A stretch of DNA of 64,000 nucleotides, from NCBI GenBank assembly GCA_029237695.1, contig CM055279.1, positions 23,067,919 through 23,131,918 on the forward strand, read 5' to 3'. Positions 9,250 to 19,189 of the stretch are shown one piece after another. Each line of letters starts with the position of its first letter. Positions within the stretch are counted from its first letter, which is position 1. Below the pieces are notes generated by a model. The model worked only from the letters and a program-made list of their open reading frames with translations, was not told the DNA's origin and did no database searches. Position numbers and translations under genes: made by a program. Origin of the DNA: Conchocele bisecta. Its lineage: Eukaryota; Mollusca; Bivalvia; Lucinida; Thyasiridae.

Positions 9250-10262
9250 TAGCAAATTATCGACTCGTCTAGCGCGCAAGTTAGCAAACACATACTACGT
9301 CACCCGTGGCTACTGGAACGGACTCCCGGCCATCAAGAACCTCGACGCGGCAAACCAAGGTTTCCGAAAACACAGCCAAGGAATGGCTCAAGAAGCAGGC
9401 CATCTGGCAGATATATTTACCCGCTTCGCACAATATTCCACGACCGAAATTCGACGTGCCGGTGCCGAACGAAGTCCACCAAGCTGATCTCCTGTTTCTC
9501 CCTCACGATCGCGTCGGTCGCAAGACGTACAAGTACGCCCTGACAGTTGTTGACGTAGCGAGTCGCTATAAGGAGGCTGAGCCACTGGCCACGAAGGAGT
9601 CTAAGGAGGTGGCTGAGGCTCTTTCCCGAATATATAAGAGGAGTCCTCTCAAATGGCCGAATCTTCTGCAGGTCGATCCCGGCCGCGAGTTCATTGGCGC
9701 GGTCTCTCAGCTGTTGGCTAAACACAACGTTTCTGTCAGACGCGGCCGCGTCGACATCCACCGGGACCAGGGGATCGTGGAGCGATTCAATCGAACCCTG
9801 GCTGAGAGGTTGTTCGGACAACAATATGCTAAAGAACTTGTAGAGCCTCATACGCGATCGACCGAGTGGGTGACCAGGCTGCCCGCAGTGGTCTCCGAAC
9901 TGAACGGCGAGGTGACCAGTTTGATCGGTAAGAAGCCTACGAATGCCATCTAGGCTAAAACGGTGTCGCCCAAACCCACCGCCGTCTCGCGCGGACGACC
10001 TGTTCGTTTAGCGGAGAAACGGCTTCCATCTGATGTTGACGCCCATTACCTCTATCAACCGGGAGAGCTCGAGGGTTGCCGCCGCCACGCGACTGATCCC
10101 GTGTGGTCTCTCAATGTATATCATCTAGATCGATCTGTTACCAAACCCGATGACCCCGTGCTCTACTACCTCGACAGTGGTCCATCGCGCCGGTTTGTTC
10201 GCGAAGAACTTCTTTCGGTGCCTTCTGACACCCAACTACCCCCAGAACGTCCGTCGTCATAG
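9230..10262 (+). pseudogene. Retroviral-type DDE integrase of Polinton
   Basis: This would cut and join the element's ends into host DNA. Numbering from the frame at 9306, the catalytic triad is D61 (9486-9488, in VHQADLLF), D124 (9675-9677, in LLQVDPGREF) and E159 (in GIVERFN), giving Asp and Glu with 34 residues between. All three are present. After the core, a C-terminal domain (YLYQPGELEG, then DPVWSLNVYHLDRSV and PVLYYLDSGPSRRFVREELL) is chromo/SH3-like in layout and Polinton-specific. The ATG at 9230 (NTYKLDSKLSTRLARKL) is the likely start. Breaks: a frameshift near 9355-9362 and one in-frame TAG at 9951-9953. It converges on the polymerase gene. Confidence 0.93.
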
Positions 10263-10328
10263 TCAGTCAGACTCTCGTCAGAGTCTTTAGTATTCTCCCC
10301 TTTTTTTCAGAGACATTTTTTTTTTTTT
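10263..10328. terminator. Convergent spacer with perfect hairpin and T-run
   Basis: Between the convergent integrase and polymerase genes, AGACTCT (10269-10275) and AGAGTCT (10280-10286) form a perfect 7-bp stem with a 4-base loop, followed by a pyrimidine tract and a T-run into the polymerase stop. The hairpin is seen directly. A role in ending transcription from both sides is an inference; no AATAAA was found here. Confidence 0.35.
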
Positions 10329-13300
10329 TTACCTATCAAAAGGCTCGGTGTCTACCCCGTCTTCCATCACTCTCCTCTTGTCGTAGTACGCCGACAACCC
10401 CAACTTCTCTTGATTGTACGTCTTCATCACACCGTTAACCGTTCGGAAACCCCTGTTTTCCGCCATGTCCATTCTTCCTTCGAGAGCGCTCTTTTACCTC
10501 CACCAAGTCAGATCGTTAGATCTCTTCGACATCCCCTTGGCCGAGTGCTTAGTTTGTTCGGCACCGCTCACGAAGTAAAACTTGCTGCACATGGCGATGG
10601 CTCTATCCCCCTCGAAATACAGCTTGAACAGTCCCGGAGTTCTGTTGCTCCATTTATCCCAAGCAAACCACTCATCCTTCTCCTTGTTGAACTTTCTCTT
10701 CATATTCTTTCTCACCACCTTCGCTAGCGTCTTCTCCGACACCGCGAAGTACATGCTATCAGTGTCCATCTGTATCAGTTAGAAATCTCCGCGATCCACG
10801 TACTTGTCTAAGAAGTCATAGTAGAACTCCAGCATCCGGAGCTTGGCCAACTGGTAGAGCGCTATGCCACACTGAAACGGTCTGTTCATCACCACTCGAT
10901 TCTTCCTGCTTGATATCTCGTAAGCCTCGCCAATTTCCTCCAGGTCTTCGAACCACGCCGACCTCAGTGCCCGGTCGATAGTCTTTTCATCCTTCGTATA
11001 AAATGTGTTCAGATGTCTCTCTTGAGCTTCTATCAGTTAACCACAACACGCGTTGCCGATCAGTTTGAATATTTCTGCCAACACTGCCTTGCTCTTGTCG
11101 ACGTCCCCCGTTCGTCTGGCGGCAGTGACCTCTTTAAGGAACCATTGGAACGGTCTGCCAGGTGTGTAGTCTATCACCCTGTGCACCGCGTTGATGACCA
11201 GACCGTGCTCCAGATACCACTTTAGTAGCGGGGAGTATATGATCATCTTCTTGACGGATAGGGCTCCAACGAGCTTCTTACTGTCTCCTCGTTTTCGATC
11301 CGTGTCCTTCAAATAGTTTAATATGTGTTCCGGGACTTCTGCTTCCTCGACAACTCTGTTTACAAATAATGGTGGCATTTCAGAGAACTTGTCTCGCAGC
11401 GTTTCCAGGACCTCTATATCCAACTCTGCAAATCCGAACCACTTTTCACTCCTGACCTTCCTCACGAAACAGTCTATATACGACTGTCTTTGTGGGTCGT
11501 CACACGTCCATACCGTCTCCTCCCCGCACGGCATGTCTTTCAACAGAGTAGACAGGTACAGCGCATTGGCGTCGTACCCCAGCACTGCCTTGCACATCTT
11601 CTCCTCCCGACTCCCTACCTGACCCCTGATCGTTGATCTGCCAGCCTCTGCGTATCTGGAGAACACTATGGACGGACCACCGACCAATCCCTGCTTCATC
11701 ATCGCGTAAGTCTCAGCCTTCGGCGACCACAGCTCGGGTGTGTCCGCCTTCCCATCGATCGACCCGCGGAGTAGGTACTGAAGGGAAACACCGGGAAGAG
11801 ACACAGCATCCTTGAGTATATACACACCTCTTCCCCTGTAGAACTCCGTCATTGTAGTCAGAGCCTCCAGGAACGGTCCGACATCCAAGTCGTTGTAGTG
11901 TTGCAACCATTCCTTGAACGTCTTCATCCCATTTTCTCGGAATACCTTCTTACAATCTTTCCACTCAGACAACGACAGTAGAAACTCACCCTTTAACTTC
12001 GAGTACCACTCGGGATAGTCTGGCAACCCCGGATGGTCGAGCTTGTCCGCGCTATCGAACCACTCGTACGGGAAGTGAGACCGTTTTTCAGTCGTACGCC
12101 TTAACCCACCGGTCGTACGTGGTACCGGGTCTCAGATACTGGATGATGTCGAGAAATCTATACTCTGGGGTAAACAGAAACATCGTCGTGCTGGCTCTCT
12201 TTCCGACCATCACCTTATTCACGGTGGCCGCAAACTTCTCGACAAAGTACCTCTTGATGAGGTTCAGGTCATACCTGCTGCAGTTGAACCCAACCACCGG
12301 GACTTGGTCGATCCAAGAGACGATCTTCGCTTGCTGAGGCTTTGATAGCATATCTATGTCGGCGGGCAGATACTTCTTCCTAACCCTCTCCCTGATTGAT
12401 TTGCCTCTCATCTGCAGCTCGGTCACGAACTTCTCGACTAGCATGTCAGGATCTCGTTTGCAGATGTGGGTGATCCCTTCATGCATCGTATCCCCCAACG
12501 ATACCGATATAGGAATGTGCTCGACCTCGAAGGTCAGGTCTTTGGTGGGTCGCGTGGTTTTTGACTTGTTGAGATATGCCTCGAAGTCGTAGAGTATCTG
12601 GTGAGGGCACAGAGTCGTCTCCTCCTAGTGCGGCGATTGTGGATAGTGGGTATTCACCTCATTCAACCACTCGCACTCCCACATCACCGCCAGCTGCTCG
12701 TAACCATCATCTCTTATTTTAGCGTCTTTAATTTTCGTCCTCCTGTACAGCGATCTCGCTTTACCTCTCCAGCAATGCGTCGGACACCCGTGCCAGTAGC
12801 ATCTGTGAAACTGAAACACGGTCTTGGTTTCGTGACAGTAGCCGTCGACCGGATCGCCGGCCACCCACCTCTCGCCGCCGTGACCGCATCTCGCGTGATG
12901 TATGTGTTTTCCCACCCTCTCCACTTCTCTACTCAACCATTGAATTGACATCGCGCTCGCTGACCCCTTGGGATAGAATGCCTTCTCATAGGCCAACTGT
13001 GGTCTGTCTACTCTCTTACCGGGACATATCACCACGGTCTTCCCACCAATGCAGGTGGTCGCGTGCCTGTGCATGTTACACGACTTTGTGAACCGTTGTT
13101 GACATCCGGTGCACACGTACTCGTTCGTCATCTTGCGGAGGTTCGTTATGAGGAATGAGTGACCTCCAAACATTCCTATTGTCATGGTATTCACCCCAAC
13201 CGCGTCGTAGTTTGCCGGAGACTTCATGAGATACCACACTCCGTCGTCGGTGGGCTCGTAAACGCGAATGCCTAACTTGAAGTGCTCTTCGATCTTCTTA

Positions 13301-13815
13301 ATATCGTCCAGAGGGATTCCCTTACTACCCGGTCCGAAATCGTGACCAAGGTATTCGCGAGCTAGAGCTCGTGCCTCCCTACAACAGCAGTCGGGTCTCC
13401 CTCCACGGTGGATGGCTATGCACCTAAACAGACACAAGTAGTCGTCGTACGTGTCATGGAATACATTCCCTTGTTCTGCATTAACCAATCGGGAAGTTTT
13501 CCCGCTCCCATCAGGAGTTGTTGAGCGTCGATAATCATCTTCACCTCGACCGATATCCAACGAACGAAGGTCCATTTTGTATTTGGTCTATCGACTTTGT
13601 CGATGTCAATTCGATCTTTCACTCTATCGGCTATCCAACTCTCAGCTTTGGCGATCTCGTTTATCCACTGACTGCCCTTTGAGTTTTTGTGATAAATCAT
13701 CGTAGCGTCGGTTTCGATGTTCCTAATACGATACGAGCACGAATACCTCATATAACATGCCGTGGTCATCTCTGTGCGAATTTTATCCATTATGCGATTA
13801 GCGATCTCCCCGCCT

Positions 13816-13873
<58 letters not shown>

Positions 13874-14316
13874 TTGAATGTCCATACTATCTTCCTCCTA
13901 CCCCTATCAACAGTTTCACTAGCTTCGGCATATTCGGCGAGAATCCTGGGACCCTCCACCACCAAATGTCTGGCGAGCTCTCTCCTACTCTTAGGCGGTC
14001 TCCCCATCAAACATTGATAAATACTATTGTAGTACACCTTCTCGAGTGCTTTTGTGCGAGTGCTGGGATCTTCTTTTACACTCTGCGCGTAAGCAGTGGC
14101 ACGCAGACTGGCCGTCGTCTCATTCTCTAATTTCTCGGCTCGTTTTTCGAGGTTGGCAGGCAGTCGTCCGGTCGAAACCGCACGCCGCAGCCTCTCCTCG
14201 CGAACGACGACTCGCGCGTCACTTGTCCTATCTGCTATAGCTTTCTTGAGTCTCAAACCTTTTAGGGAAATTCCCCAACTCTTAGCTTGCTCTCTCATTT
14301 GCTTTATGGTAGGCAT
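10329..14316 (-). pseudogene. polB: Protein-primed family B DNA polymerase
   Basis: This would replicate the linear element. From the ATG at 14314-14316: a helical SAP-like N-terminus (IKQMREQAKSWGISLKGLRL); an OTU-protease-like segment with D-x-x-C-L-F-R (Cys codon 13432-13434) and a later GGH (13159-13161); a C2H2-like zinc finger (about 13048-13113); a Cys/His block with YWHGC (about 12770-12835); exonuclease motifs DFE (12580-12588) and FNxxxxD (12268-12285); polymerase motif A, YDANALYL (Asp at 11571-11573); a motif B region (about 11040-11090); and motif C, MDTDS (about 10755-10769). It ends at TAA 10329-10331. Total near 1,310 codons. Breaks: a 55-base C run (13817-13871), a frameshift near 13495, TAG 12625-12627, TGA 12088-12090 with a frameshift by 12026, and TAA at 11037, 10779 and 10494. 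Confidence 0.92.
13817..13871. repeat. Poly(C) run of 55 inside the polymerase gene
   Basis: An uninterrupted homopolymer of C on the plus strand, read as polyglycine from the minus strand. It lies between two coding parts of the polymerase N-terminus and changes the frame. Similar long C runs occur at 15687-15703, 40067-40112 and 45197-45220, so this is either a local expansion habit or a sequencing/assembly artefact. Confidence 0.9.
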
Positions 14317-14386
14317 TATGCTGAGTATAACTAATGGAATTCTTATCTTTAATAGGTTGTAAGTTTTTGATATGTATGACAAATTG

Positions 14387-14417
<31 letters not shown>

Positions 14418-14740
14418 CTGAGTATAACCAATGGAATTCTTATCTTTAATAGGTTTTAAATTTTTGATATGTATGACAAATCTGCTATGTATGGCAGATT
14501 GCTGTATATATACTGAGTATAACCAGGCGCTTCTTATTTCTAATAGGTTGTAAGTTTTTTATATGTATGACAGATCTGCTATGTATGGCAGATTGCTGTA
14601 TATACTGAGTATAACTAATGGAATTCTTATCTTTAATAGGTTGTAAGTGTTTGATATGTATGGTAGATTGCTTTATTATACTGTGAGTATAACCAAGCGC
14701 TTCTTATTTCTAATAAGGTGTCAGATGTTTGTGTGTGTGT
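14317..14740. repeat. Tandem repeat upstream of the polymerase gene
   Basis: About five imperfect copies of a 75- to 110-bp unit: CTGAGTATAACTAATGGAATTC / TTATCTTTAATAGGTTGTAAG / TTTTTGATATGTATGACARATTGCTGTATATATA. Two copies replace the GGAATTCTTATC part with GCGCTTCTTATTTC. The first unit overlaps the polymerase start. An AT microsatellite (14391-14417) sits between units 1 and 2. No counterpart was seen at the left end, so this is a subterminal repeat or promoter array, not a proven terminal repeat. Confidence 0.7.
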
Positions 14741-15000
14741 GTGTATCACACCAGTGACGTATCACTGTTCAGCACTACACCAGCGAGTTATCGCTATTAT
14801 ATATATATAGCCTGGCTAGATAATCTTTGTCGCATGTGGTTAAATCAATACACAAAACAAGTACACCGTCGTGATTAGCGTATAAGCTGTAGCACACCAG
14901 TGACGTATCACTATCATATATAGCGTGTCTAGATACTTTGTCGCCTATGGTTAAAACCAATACATGAAAACAAGTACACGACCGTTGTTACGATGCCTGT
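14741..15000. repeat. Two-copy repeat, about 150-bp unit
   Basis: CACACCAGTGACGTATCACT ... TCTAGATA ... TTTGTCGC ... GGTTAAA.CAATACA ... ACAAGTACAC occurs at about 14747-14868 and again at 14893-14978. It also contains a GT microsatellite (14729-14745). It may belong to the element's right terminal region; no gene is present. Confidence 0.55.
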
Positions 15001-15112
15001 CCAGCACACGGTGCCTGTCTCATCCAGTCGAGGAAGTATATGGTCTCGCGGTTGATGAAATTATTGTTTCACTCCTCTCATCCATACCCGGTGAACAATG
15101 GGGGAAAATCTA

Positions 15113-15224
15113 AGTAGTATATGGGAGGCAACAATTATACGAGTTCCTGATGGGAGCCACCCGCGCGTAGCGGGTGGCTTCCAGAAGAACTCTTATCATT
15201 TTGACTCCCATATACTACTCACAC
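15113..15224. repeat. Nested palindrome, about 112 bp
   Basis: The outer arms AGTAGTATATGGGAG and CTCCCATATACTACT flank inner arms GAGTTC...GGAGCCACCCGC and GCGGGTGGCTTCC...GAACTC around a 5-base loop (GCGTA). It would fold into one long imperfect hairpin and looks like a small fold-back MITE. Confidence 0.65.
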
Positions 15225-15907
15225 TGACATTATCCGTGATACTTATGCAAATTAGGGTCAAACAAACGATTGGCTCTGAAGACACAATACCCATGTTGTT
15301 TTGTTATATGTGCCTGAAATATATTACTAAACGTACCGTGGCGAATTTATGCAATGCATATATGCATAAAACGAAACAGATCCACTAAACGAATAATGTA
15401 ATCAGATATTTTTTTTTTTTTATTTTGTGTATTGGGATCTTCTTTTTGTATGAAATTAAGCTATTGTTAGGTGATAAGTATTGCGGTGGCGGGGACAATA
15501 ATAATCCAGAGCTTCATAAAACGTTTAGCTCTACGTTTTCTACACGTCCGCTCGTATCACATTGCTTGTCACCTCAGGCCCGTACGCAGAGGGGGTGCGA
15601 CGGGCTGTACGCACCCCATTAACCCTTTCAACACCACAGGCCTGTGTTTCGGCTCTTCGCGCCGTCGATAACGCACCCCGTCCCCCCCTCCCCCCCCCCC
15701 CCCTGAATTAATTCCTGCGTACGGGCCTGCATTGTATATAACTGTTCTGTAATCGGTTTGCAATAGATCAATAGGTCATTTTATATTTCCAATCGACAGG
15801 TCTGTCACGCCGTTGATAACGCAGCCCCCACCCCCCCCATCGTAAATTAATTCCTGCGTACAGGCCTGCACCTGACCAACTTGACATTTTCTATTTCAAA
15901 TCGGCAG
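15225..15907. other. Intron-like DNA with a duplicated C-rich unit
   Basis: No gene. Two copies of a unit of roughly 140-150 bp (GCCGTYGATAACGCA, C-rich tract, AATTAATTCCTGCGTAC, GGCCTGCA, then a pyrimidine-rich end RTCGRCAGGTCTGTCA) lie at about 15660-15797 and 15809-15915. The second ends at the candidate splice acceptor of the exon that follows. Long C tracts (15687-15703 and 15829-15838) are inside the units. Confidence 0.5.
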
Positions 15908-16154
15908 GTCTGTCAGGATACCACCGACTGAGGCGTTCGCCTGGCACTACCGGACATGCCGCAAGGTGCACGCGGCTGCCAACATGCCGCACGACCGCTG
16001 TATGCGTTTGGAGAGAACGGTGAACCGCAGTGTGGCCGACTGGAGCGAGAGAATTGCGGCGAACGTACGGCGGGTTAGAAATGACATCTTCGCGCGGGAC
16101 CCGCATGAGAACACGTACCTCGCCGACTTCTTAAAGATCGCAGACTGGGATTAA
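15908..16154 (+). CDS. Probable terminal exon of a host gene
   Basis: After a pyrimidine-rich tract ending CAG, one frame is open for about 82 codons to TAA 16152-16154. It is much richer in GC than the flanks. The peptide is rich in Arg, Ala, Asp and aromatic residues (AFAWHYRTCRKVHAAA near the start; NTYLADFLKIADWD at the end), with no low complexity. AATAAA at about 16345 would serve as poly(A) signal. I do not recognise the protein, and no upstream exon is visible, since the Polinton occupies the DNA to the left. A real coding exon is my best reading; a chance open frame in GC-rich repeat DNA is the alternative. Confidence 0.45.
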
Positions 16155-16681
16155 ACGTTTCACCATCATATATTTATACACGATGTACTAGCAAATAATT
16201 CCAGCACAAAAATATTTAAACAATTCCATAACATTTGATTGGCCCGTAGTAAGTCTCTGTCCAAAATTTATATCCCAGTGAACTCCCACGCCGAACTACT
16301 TTCCGTAACCGTGAGGCGCAGTTAAAATAATTCTTAAGAAAACGGAAAATAAACACATTTTCTGGATGAATTTATTTCAAATGCTGGAATTATGAGGAAT
16401 GAATGGCATTTTCTTTGGAATTTATCGGAGATATAAACTTGGAAAAGTCGCGGGAATACTGGACGAAGGCCGGAATACCCCGATACATTCCACAAAAAGG
16501 CCATTCATTCCTATAATATAAACGTGCTAGCATAAGACCAGCTAACGTGTACCAAACTAATGTTCGCAATAGTTAAATTAATATATACACATGTATGTAT
16601 CTGTTATGTTTGTGGTAATGATCGAGTTCAAGCCAGCTGCAGTGAGCCCAGACATTGGTGTATTTTAGTAAAATTTCAATA
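16155..16681. other. Intergenic DNA, poly(A) signal only
   Basis: AATAAA near 16345 could end the exon to the left. The remainder is AT-rich, with no repeat or gene that I can support. Confidence 0.4.
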
Positions 16682-17080
16682 TCAAGGTGCATGATCACGT
16701 GGTTACAACAACAACAACGTCGCCCACTGCAAAGTAAGTATTATTTGATATTTTCCTTAATATGCAATGGATTTTGATAAAATATGGCTCAGCAAACGCG
16801 TCTTCATGAGCTGCAGTTGGTGGTCTATGGAGTTTGGCACATACTTATGTCGTTTTTGCGAAGAATCGATTTCCGTGTCAGAGACACGGAAATCGATTCC
16901 TCGCAAAAACGACAGAAGTTTGGGCGAAAATACAGAGACCACCAAATGCAGCTTAACAAGACGTGTTTGATGCGCCATATTTCATCCAAAGCCGTTACGC
17001 ATTAATGACACTATAAAAGAATACGTACTTTGAATCGGTACTTGTTGTTGTTGTTTGTTCCACGTGATCATACACCTTGA
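16682..17080. mobile_element. Palindromic MITE, TCAAGGTGCATGATCACG ends (copy 1)
   Basis: The ends TCAAGGTGCATGATCACGTGG and CCACGTGATCATACACCTTGA are inverted copies, and the interior is palindromic too: AAATATGGC...ACGCGTCTTC, GTTTTTGCGAAGAATCGATTTCCGTGTC and its reverse complement meet at the centre near 16882. ACAACAACAAC / GTTGTTGTTGT runs follow each terminus. Related copies lie at 42113-42490 and 54912-55283. No coding capacity; a non-autonomous DNA transposon is inferred. Confidence 0.75.
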
Positions 17081-17490
17081 ATATGTGACCTGCAACTAAT
17101 TTTGTGGTTTGAAATGTTACCACCCTTACCCACCTTATATGTTTATTAGACTGTAATCCCGCCCCTAAACCCGTTTTCGCGATTATGATGTTATGACTTT
17201 GTGATTGGCCGTTTGACATCTAACCGTGGCTACATCCATGGTAACAGGACGGGTGTCTGGTTCACTTCCAACATGTGACCTCTGGTTCCCAGTATGAGAC
17301 TGTGGATATCGTAAAAGTGAGTGTGTATATAAAGTAGCATGACGCTGATGCTCAAGAGCCCAATAATAGAAAGAGAAATGATCCGAAAAATGTATATTTA
17401 TACACATTATCACATCTTTGACACATTTCCGGGTGTTGTTTCTGTATTAACACCGCTCGAGTGCAAGGAATGTGCATGAGGATGTGATAA

Positions 17491-17570
17491 ATAAGTTAGA
17501 TCACGTTTGTCCGCATGTACGACGGATTATTATCTCATCGTACATGCTGACGAACCGGGATCTAACTTAT
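17491..17570. repeat. Inverted repeat, 32-bp imperfect arms
   Basis: ATAAGTTAGATC...GCATGTACGA (17491-17522) is mirrored by TCGTACATGC...GATCTAACTTAT (17538-17570) around a 15-base loop. No gene lies in the surrounding 17081-17654. Confidence 0.6.
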
Positions 17571-17654
17571 ACTTATATATTATACATTTAACTAATTGCA
17601 CATGTATTAGCGTATGGTTTCCTGTTCAGAAAATCAATTTGATGGAGTCAACGG

Positions 17655-18015
17655 TCTTATATTGTAGTATCCCCTCACCGATAGACAAGAGGGGATATAG
17701 CGTTTGTCCATGTACATAGAGAATAGTAGGTTAGCGCAGTGAATGGGAAATACTATCTGGCAAGGCTTAGGAAACGGGATGGGCGAGGCTCTGCAGAGCA
17801 AATCCCGTTTCCGTGCCGCGACAGATAGTTTTCCCATTCACGGCACTAAGTAACCTACTATTCTATTTATCCCGTCAACACCTACAAATGGCTTTAAAAT
17901 GCAAAAAAAAAAATATCCCCAGTCACCGCACATATTCATACGTAGTGATTAGGTCGTATTGACAGGGTATCACAAATGCTTCACGGCAAATACGTACTGT
18001 GTTGACGGGATAAAT
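17655..18015. mobile_element. Composite of two adjacent hairpin elements (copy 1)
   Basis: A lead-in (TATTGTAGTATCCCCTCACCGATAG) is followed by a hairpin at 17720-17864 with ends AGAATAGTAGGTTAGYGC and its inverse, then immediately by a second inverted repeat with ends ATTTATCCCGTCAACAC and GTGTTGACGGGATAAAT (17865-18015). The same two-part structure recurs at 42653-42915, so the two move or were copied together. Confidence 0.7.
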
Positions 18016-18133
18016 GTACGTACTTACGTACGTGCGTACGTTAATAATACCTTTCAATATATTTTCAATAACTCATTAAACGCTTCACCGATTTTTATAA
18101 TATTCGGCCACAATGTGTGTCAAGGGATGGTGT

Positions 18134-18321
18134 TTTATATTGTAGTATCCCCTCACCGATAGGCAAGAGGGGATATAGCGTTTGTCCATGTACATAGAGA
18201 ATAGTAGGTTAGCGCAGTGAATGGGAAATACTGTCTGACAAGGCTTAGGAAACGGGATGGGCGATGCTCTGCCGAGCACATTCCGTTTCCGTGCCGCGAC
18301 AGATAGTTTTCCCATTCACTG
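18134..18321. mobile_element. Truncated copy of the AGAATAGTAGG hairpin element
   Basis: The lead-in and most of the hairpin seen at 17655-17864 are repeated here with a few substitutions, ending abruptly at TTCCCATTCACTGC without the final arm. Two copies within 500 bp suggest local duplication. Confidence 0.65.
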
Positions 18322-19155
18322 CATGTATTTGGGCTCGCAGTTCAGTACTTTCAGTACTTCGATTTTTATATTATCAAGGCTACCAGTATTATGGTAGTAA
18401 TATGCATATTTCACATCGTTATTTGTCAACCATTTCAGCTGTCATTAATTGATTATGAAAACTGCCTGATTGTATCAGATTGGTACAAAAGATATGCCAG
18501 TCCTCTGCTTAAAGGCAACATTATAGACTGATGAAGGCATTTTAGATGTCAAACAAAGTATAATTACGTAATCTTATTATCTAATAAGGGCAAAATGGTC
18601 ATTGTCTGTCATTGCGTTACCTCCATATAATGTGTCATCAGTTATGCGTTTATGCAGGATTGTATCTGATGGCCAAACTGTTTATGTTTGACACATTCTG
18701 TCGATGCAAATTAAATACGTTTCCTCTGCCATCATATATATAGTGGTTGCACGCTTTATGACAAGGAGGATCTATGTGTACATCTCAGTGAACTACTACG
18801 TGTTATGTAGAGTCGCTGGACTTTTCCATGCGTTTACGGAGTTACCGTCTCTAGTTCATTATTGTAATAGTTTTATCGTTCGGATTTCCCGACTGTGTTG
18901 TAACATTAACATTTAGTTGGATTACATGCCGACCACTTTGTGTATCTTGACTGTTATTTATCATTTACAGTCACATGTACAATACAATATATAAACTGTG
19001 TTCAAAAACCCGCTTCATCTATACTAAGTCCAATAGTCGTTAAACAGAGACTTAACAATACAAACCTAGCCTTAATAAGTGACAAACAGTACAAATTCAG
19101 CCGTAATACCAGTACGACTGACGTTCGACCGCTCAAGGTCCAGTGATGACTTGTG

Positions 19156-19189
<34 letters not shown>

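Larger units (their letters stand above)
1842..14740. mobile_element. Degraded Polinton/Maverick (adintovirus-like)
   Basis: The block carries the diagnostic gene set of Polinton/Maverick elements: protein-primed family B polymerase with an N-terminal extension, retroviral-type DDE integrase, hexon-like major capsid, single-jelly-roll penton, FtsK/A32-type packaging ATPase and several small conserved proteins. Gene spacing is virus-like: starts overlap stops, and divergent pairs share 35-70 bp. It is richer in GC than its surroundings. Nearly all genes have frameshifts and stops, so it is a relic. The left limit is the end of the penton gene. The right limit is drawn after the tandem repeats upstream of the polymerase and is uncertain. 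No pair of terminal inverted repeats or 6-bp target duplication was found, and no protease gene was recognised. Confidence 0.93.
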
